Source of the DNA: Symbiodinium natans
Taxonomy: Eukaryota > Sar > Dinophyceae > Suessiales > Symbiodiniaceae
DNA length: 27,447 bases
Direction: 5' to 3'
Assembly (NCBI GenBank): GCA_905221605.1
Contig: CAJNDS010002514.1
Coordinates: forward strand, 356,914 to 384,360
In this document: positions 24,190 to 27,447 of the stretch, in pieces
How positions within the stretch are numbered: position 1 is the stretch's first letter
Layout of the letters: each line of letters starts with the position of its first letter
Translations under genes and position numbers: made by a program
Notes under the pieces: generated by a model
What the model was told of the DNA's origin: nothing
What the model saw: the letters and a program-made list of their open reading frames with translations, nothing else
Database searches by the model: none

Positions 24190-26902
24190 TGTCTCGGGAT
24201 CTGTTGGGAACTGGAGGTGGTGTGGTGGGTGAGGGTCTAGGGTGGAAGACGTTGATGGTGATCCCGGTGATCTCAGCGTACTGTGCATCAATGACGCTCT
24301 TCTCGGTGTGGGAGAAGACTGTAGTGAAGTTGCGACTGGCTCGGCTGGTGTCGTTGAAGTGTGCCTCGATGAGCGCCTTCTGAGTCGTCCATCCCCCTCC
24401 CTTCTGCCGCATGTGGCTATGCTGGGAGGTGGACGATGTGACGCGTCCAAATATGGTGAAACCTGTGGCTATTTCTCGTTCGGCAGGACCTGCTCTGGCC
24501 TTTGGAAGGCGGAGGGCTTTGCGGAGGTTGGTGTGGCAAAATCCGAGTTGAAGGTTGTCAGGTGAGTTGTCTTGGTGGAATCCGTTGAACCCACGGTGGG
24601 GTAAGTATGCTTTGTTGTAGGGGAGGTTGTCGTCATCCCAATTGGTGGGCTCCCAGTTCGTGGGTCTGACGAAGCCCTCGCGCAGGATGTGCCATAGGCC
24701 TGCTTCATCGGTAGCGTGTGACCAATATGCCTTGTAGGCGCCCTTGTGCTTGGGAGGTGATGGACTGTTGGCATCGTGTGCGTGAGGTGGGGGTTTGGTG
24801 GTGCGTAGTGGTATGACGAGGACTTGTACCAGTGGGTAGTCGGTGGTGTCCTGTTTGTTGCTGTAGGGGTCGACGTGGATGAGCTCCGGGTGGATCACCG
24901 TGTCGGTGTTGGGGCGATTTCTGAACTTGCCGAGGAAGGGCGTGATCTTGTAGTGAGAGCAAGCGAAGGATCTTGCCACCTGGCGGATGGCCATCTGTGC
25001 TGGGTTGGAGAGCCAAAGGGGTTGTCCTTGGGTGAGGTTGGCGATGTCGTGCATGATGTCGTTCATGTATCGGACGCCTGTGCTGGAAGGGTCCATGGGC
25101 GGTGGTGGGTCTTGTTGGTGGTGCATCTCGGACACACACGCGAGCCTGTAGGGGTCTGCCAAGGCGTCTTGGTAGAGCATCTTCATGCGTCGACGTTCTT
25201 CAGGCTTGAAGCCTGATTCGGTTTCTGTTCCTGCATTGTGTGAAGCGGCTTCTGAGGGTGCTTGGGGTAGTCGGGATGAGGAAGCAGGTGTGTCACTGTG
25301 GGTCGCCGTGTGTGAAGCAGATCGGTGGAGCGCGGGGGTGAGAACGACGGTCGTGCCTCTGCGCCTGGTGCTGCTTGGGGAGGGGCTGCGTTGTGATGGT
25401 GTTGGTTGGGACGTGCGGTGATGATGAACCGGAGAAGAGCGCCTTCTCGATGTTCGCGATTCGGCTTCTTCCGAGTGTCGACGTGTGGATCTGGATCTTC
25501 TTGGACTGCGTGGCCGTCTGGTTCTGTCTGTCTGGTGGGGGGGGTTGGGTGCGGGGCTGTGGGGTGAATGGGAAATGTGCGTGTGTCGCGTAGATCTGGT
25601 GCTCCTGGGGTGGGCTGGGCTGGGCTCGTAGGTGGTTCGGCTGCGACTTCGGGTGTGGTGTGTGGTAAAGGACTCTGCTCTGTGTTGGTCGCCAGGATGT
25701 TGTAGTTGCGTTGGGGCGGCTCTGGCATGGGACTGAAGTAGCGGTGCCACGACTTTCTCAATCATGCCTGTGATGCACGTGAACATCTCCGTCATCTGGG
25801 ACGGTGTCGTCATCGACATGGTTTGGGAGGGTGGCTCTGGGGCTTGACGAGGTGGTGGATGTTCTCCGTGATGAACCGGTTGGCCTCTTTGATGGTCATC
25901 TTGTTGTGTGTCAGAAATCTGGGTGGGCATAGATCGCTTAGGTGCCGGAAATGGTCTGGACTGTGACAAAGGCTCCTGTCGTGCTGCGTCTCGCTGCGGA
26001 TCTCGGTGAGTATATACTTGAGTAGGGTCTTGCTGAGATCTGCGTCCTTGGTCTGGGTGTTGTGTGTCAACTGGAGCATCTTGCTGACGTGGCTGGTCGT
26101 GTTCTGCTGGATCTCGATGTGCATAGGCGCCCGGGGTATTTAGTAGGGAGATGGGGTAAGGTCCTTCTCGAACTGGAGGATGAGGCTCTGCTTGCGCGAA
26201 CACGGAATGATCTGCTCGTTGTGGGACATTCATCTGTTGCGGAAGATAGTGTGCTGGCCGAGGTGCGACATGATTCCATTCTGGTCGACCCTGAGGAGGG
26301 CTTTGTTGTTGATGGTGGTGCGCAAAGTCTCGAGGGTGGTGGTCTGGTCGTGGATCTTGGCCTTGATGATATTGCTGGCCATGCTGAGGATACGGAGGTG
26401 GGTCCGGATTCTGCCAATGACTTGTGGTCTGGGGGTAGGAGTGAGGTTGTGGATGTAGAGGTGCTGGTCGTGCTTCCGGGTGATCGCTGCGACCGTGTTG
26501 TTGAGGACTGGCATGTTGATGGTGAAGATGGATGTTCTGGTTGGTCGTCTGTGAATGTGGGCCCGTCGTTTGACTCGAAGGTGCGTATCCTGCTGCATCA
26601 TCACGACTATGCGTCGGAGGGCCGAATTGCATTTGATCCAAGAAGGCGGCTGGTGCCATCCATTGTGGCCGTAGAGATGCTGCATCCTGGTGGGGTGGCC
26701 ACTGGTATTGAGCGTGTACTCCTCCGGCTGGTGGGTGTTGGTTCCATCGGCCTTGCCATCCTTGATCATCTCCTGGGTAATGTGTCGTCGAGTGTGGCGT
26801 CTCGGGAGGAGGAGGAGGAGGATGTGCCTGATAGTCTGGTGGAGGAGGAGGAGGAGGCGGCTGCCGCTGCCAACTTTGTTGGTACCACTGGTAGCCGTCC
26901 AT
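24167..26902 (-). CDS. 911-aa Pro/Gln/His-rich, SR-rich protein with folded C-terminus
   Basis: It starts at an ATG in ideal context (ACCATGG, 26902) and ends in TGA. Residues 1-350 are low-complexity: a polyproline run (15-33), then Gln/His/Pro-rich sequence. A short helix (368-396, MTEMFTCITGMIEKVVAPLL) is also conserved in the decayed copy at 1340-1785. Residues 415-515 are Arg/Ser-rich (RSPRRSRSTRRHS). The last ~340 residues look folded; RYMNDIMHDIANL (611-623) survives in the fragment at 4745-4862. The segment YWSHATDEAGLWHILREGF (726-744) has the feel of an ADP-ribosyltransferase or RNA 2'-phosphotransferase first strand and helix, but the rest is not clear enough to call. It is the first gene after the hairpin-rich leader and is represented twice in the left-flank debris. 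Confidence 0.78.
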   Translation of the reverse strand: MDGYQWYQQSWQRQPPPPPPPPDYQAHPPPPPPETPHSTTHYPGDDQGWQGRWNQHPPAGGVHAQYQWPPHQDAASLRPQWMAPAAFLDQMQFGPPTHSRDDAAGYAPSSQTTGPHSQTTNQNIHLHHQHASPQQHGRSDHPEARPAPLHPQPHSYPQTTSHWQNPDPPPYPQHGQQYHQGQDPRPDHHPRDFAHHHQQQSPPQGRPEWNHVAPRPAHYLPQQMNVPQRADHSVFAQAEPHPPVREGPYPISLLNTPGAYAHRDPAEHDQPRQQDAPVDTQHPDQGRRSQQDPTQVYTHRDPQRDAARQEPLSQSRPFPAPKRSMPTQISDTQQDDHQRGQPVHHGEHPPPRQAPEPPSQTMSMTTPSQMTEMFTCITGMIEKVVAPLLQSHARAAPTQLQHPGDQHRAESFTTHHTRSRSRTTYEPSPAHPRSTRSTRHTHISHSPHSPAPNPPHQTDRTRRPRSPRRSRSTRRHSEEAESRTSRRRSSPVHHHRTSQPTPSQRSPSPSSTRRRGTTVVLTPALHRSASHTATHSDTPASSSRLPQAPSEAASHNAGTETESGFKPEERRRMKMLYQDALADPYRLACVSEMHHQQDPPPPMDPSSTGVRYMNDIMHDIANLTQGQPLWLSNPAQMAIRQVARSFACSHYKITPFLGKFRNRPNTDTVIHPELIHVDPYSNKQDTTDYPLVQVLVIPLRTTKPPPHAHDANSPSPPKHKGAYKAYWSHATDEAGLWHILREGFVRPTNWEPTNWDDDNLPYNKAYLPHRGFNGFHQDNSPDNLQLGFCHTNLRKALRLPKARAGPAEREIATGFTIFGRVTSSTSQHSHMRQKGGGWTTQKALIEAHFNDTSRASRNFTTVFSHTEKSVIDAQYAEITGITINVFHPRPSPTTPPPVPNRSRDNERGQQR

Positions 26903-26969
26903 GGTGCGAGTCCGATGTAGCTGGGGTACGAGCTACTCACTACTCTGACCTATGAAACCGTTACGGCAA

Positions 26970-27276
26970 AGACGTAACAAAAAGAATGTTGCTAACATCT
27001 CCGGATGCTGGTTCAGGTCTAACAATCGAGGAACATACGGCACGCCGGCCGTCTTGCTGGGCATCGGTGGCACCCACATTAGTGGGCCCGGCATGTTACT
27101 AGTGCACGAAAACAGTAGGACTTTGCATTCTCACTCGCCAGGTGAGCTCACATTTTTGGATTATCCTATGCGTCCGCACCGAAGTGAAGACTAACATAGG
27201 CAGCATGAACGCGTAGGAGCGAGGCTCCACCTACACCCGCGGCCCAAGGCGAGGGCGGGCTGGCTGTATAACACAC
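26970..27276 (-). promoter_or_regulatory. Hairpin-rich leader/promoter segment upstream of the first gene
   Basis: This lies between the terminal repeat and the 911-aa ORF. It contains several inverted repeats: CTCAC...GTGAG within ctcactcgccaggtgagctc (about 27131-27150); a GTAGGAGC-gag-GCTCCacCTAC hairpin (about 27214-27235); and CCCGC...GCGGG (about 27236-27260). A copy at 3940-4281 is about 96-97% identical, unlike the surrounding debris. Position and conservation suggest promoter or 5' leader RNA structure. No TATA-like assignment is made. Confidence 0.55.
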
Positions 27277-27447
27277 TTTTTGTTTTAGTGCTTCCACATA
27301 AACTGGTAGATGGAGATGCTCCGAAGGTAGAGATGCTCAAGCAAGAGGTAGTAGAGGAGCCCGAAAGTGATGAGGTAGAAGGGTCGCGAATGAAGGTTTA
27401 TATGAAATATACTATGAGGTACTTGAAATGTTCCTTCAACTGTGCTC
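27277..27447. repeat. Terminal direct repeat, right (5') copy, cut by window end
   Basis: 171 bases matching 5600-5770 with two substitutions. In the transcribed direction it precedes the leader and first gene, so it has the position of a pseudo-LTR, or of the end of an upstream tandem element copy. The match continues to the last base of the window. Confidence 0.92.

Larger units (their letters stand above)
5600..27276 (-). mobile_element. Giant Penelope-like retroelement, about 21.7 kb
   Basis: At least eleven ORFs run in one direction, with a PLE-type reverse transcriptase carrying an N-terminal GIY-YIG-like nuclease. They are bounded by a nearly identical direct repeat (5600-5770 and 27277-27447, offset 21,677 bp). 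Decayed copies of several internal parts lie in the left flank (755-1082, 1161-1345, 1340-1785, 3940-4450, 4745-4862), so the unit has moved or multiplied as a whole. The coding strand is visibly rich in A and C throughout. What is known: PLEs often occur as partial tandems with a pseudo-LTR, and the Chlamys/Naiad clade has the permuted nuclease. What I infer: all ORFs belong to one element, because they share strand, composition and spacing. Confidence 0.75.

Noticed and set aside
6599-26902. Bacterial or phage operon
   Set aside because: Close one-way ORFs suggest it, but spacers are long, Shine-Dalgarno sites are absent, starts have Kozak-like context, and PLE RT, RS domains, TTTAGGG tracts and FNIP repeats are eukaryotic.
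26062-26955. Plus-strand 297-aa frame rich in Val/Asp/Glu
   Set aside because: It is the mirror of the Pro/Gln/His-rich N-terminus of the 911-aa gene. The minus frame is longer, starts in ideal context and is matched by decayed copies.
1-27447. tRNA, rRNA, SRP or spliced-leader RNA genes
   Set aside because: I looked for T-loop GGTTCGAATCC-like, 5S-like and dinoflagellate spliced-leader (CCATTTTGGCTCAAG) sequences on both strands and saw none. The leader segment has hairpins but does not fit a known RNA family by eye.

Overview
The window looks like nuclear DNA of a protist, most probably a dinoflagellate. The signs are a long array of FNIP-type leucine-rich repeats (FNQSLAGIQLPSTLQTLTFG units, a style I associate with dinoflagellate proteins), plant/alga/dinoflagellate-type TTTAGGG tracts, intron-free head-to-tail ORFs with standard stop codons (TGA, TAG and TAA all used), and very high repeat content. 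The organism call is inference, of moderate confidence.

The main object is one large retroelement of about 21.7 kb (5600-27276). All its genes lie on the minus strand, so it reads from right to left. In transcription order they are: a 911-aa Pro/Gln/His/SR-rich protein; a small overlapping 76-aa ORF; an 806-aa protein; a 570-aa SR-rich protein; an 893-aa reverse transcriptase; a 261-aa coiled-coil protein; a 292-aa SR-rich protein; a 301-aa protein; three divergent paralogues (449, 468 and 439 aa); a 184-aa protein with an Ada-like Cys/His module; possibly an 87-aa Cys-rich ORF; and a 123-aa U1-type zinc-finger protein. The reverse transcriptase carries a GIY-YIG-like nuclease at its N-terminus. 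This is the permuted domain order known from the Chlamys/Naiad group of Penelope-like elements (PLEs). Such PLEs are normally a few kb long, so a dozen-gene element around this enzyme is the most remarkable thing here. The nearest known concept is the giant Terminon/Athena elements of rotifers, which as I recall lack the endonuclease.

The element is bounded by a direct repeat: 5600-5770 matches 27277-27447 with two mismatches in 171 bases, and the right copy runs off the window. This resembles the partial-tandem 'pseudo-LTR' of PLEs. The left (3') end abuts a 350-bp CACACAGA microsatellite, as expected if the nuclease cuts CA-rich DNA. Upstream of the first gene lies a hairpin-rich leader (26970-27276), with a second copy at 3940-4281.

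The left 5.6 kb is a graveyard. It holds FNIP-repeat gene debris with TAG nonsense codons, decayed pieces of the same element (copies of the 449-aa ORF, of an intergenic segment and of the 911-aa ORF), and short telomere-like tracts in opposite orientations around an acidic, valine-rich minisatellite. Repeated rounds of element insertion into repeat-rich, possibly subtelomeric, DNA would explain it.

How the proteins work together is not known. By analogy, the reverse transcriptase/nuclease would do target-primed insertion. The SR-rich, coiled-coil and zinc-finger proteins are candidates for RNA packaging and nuclear targeting. No functional claim beyond domain resemblance is made for the remaining proteins.
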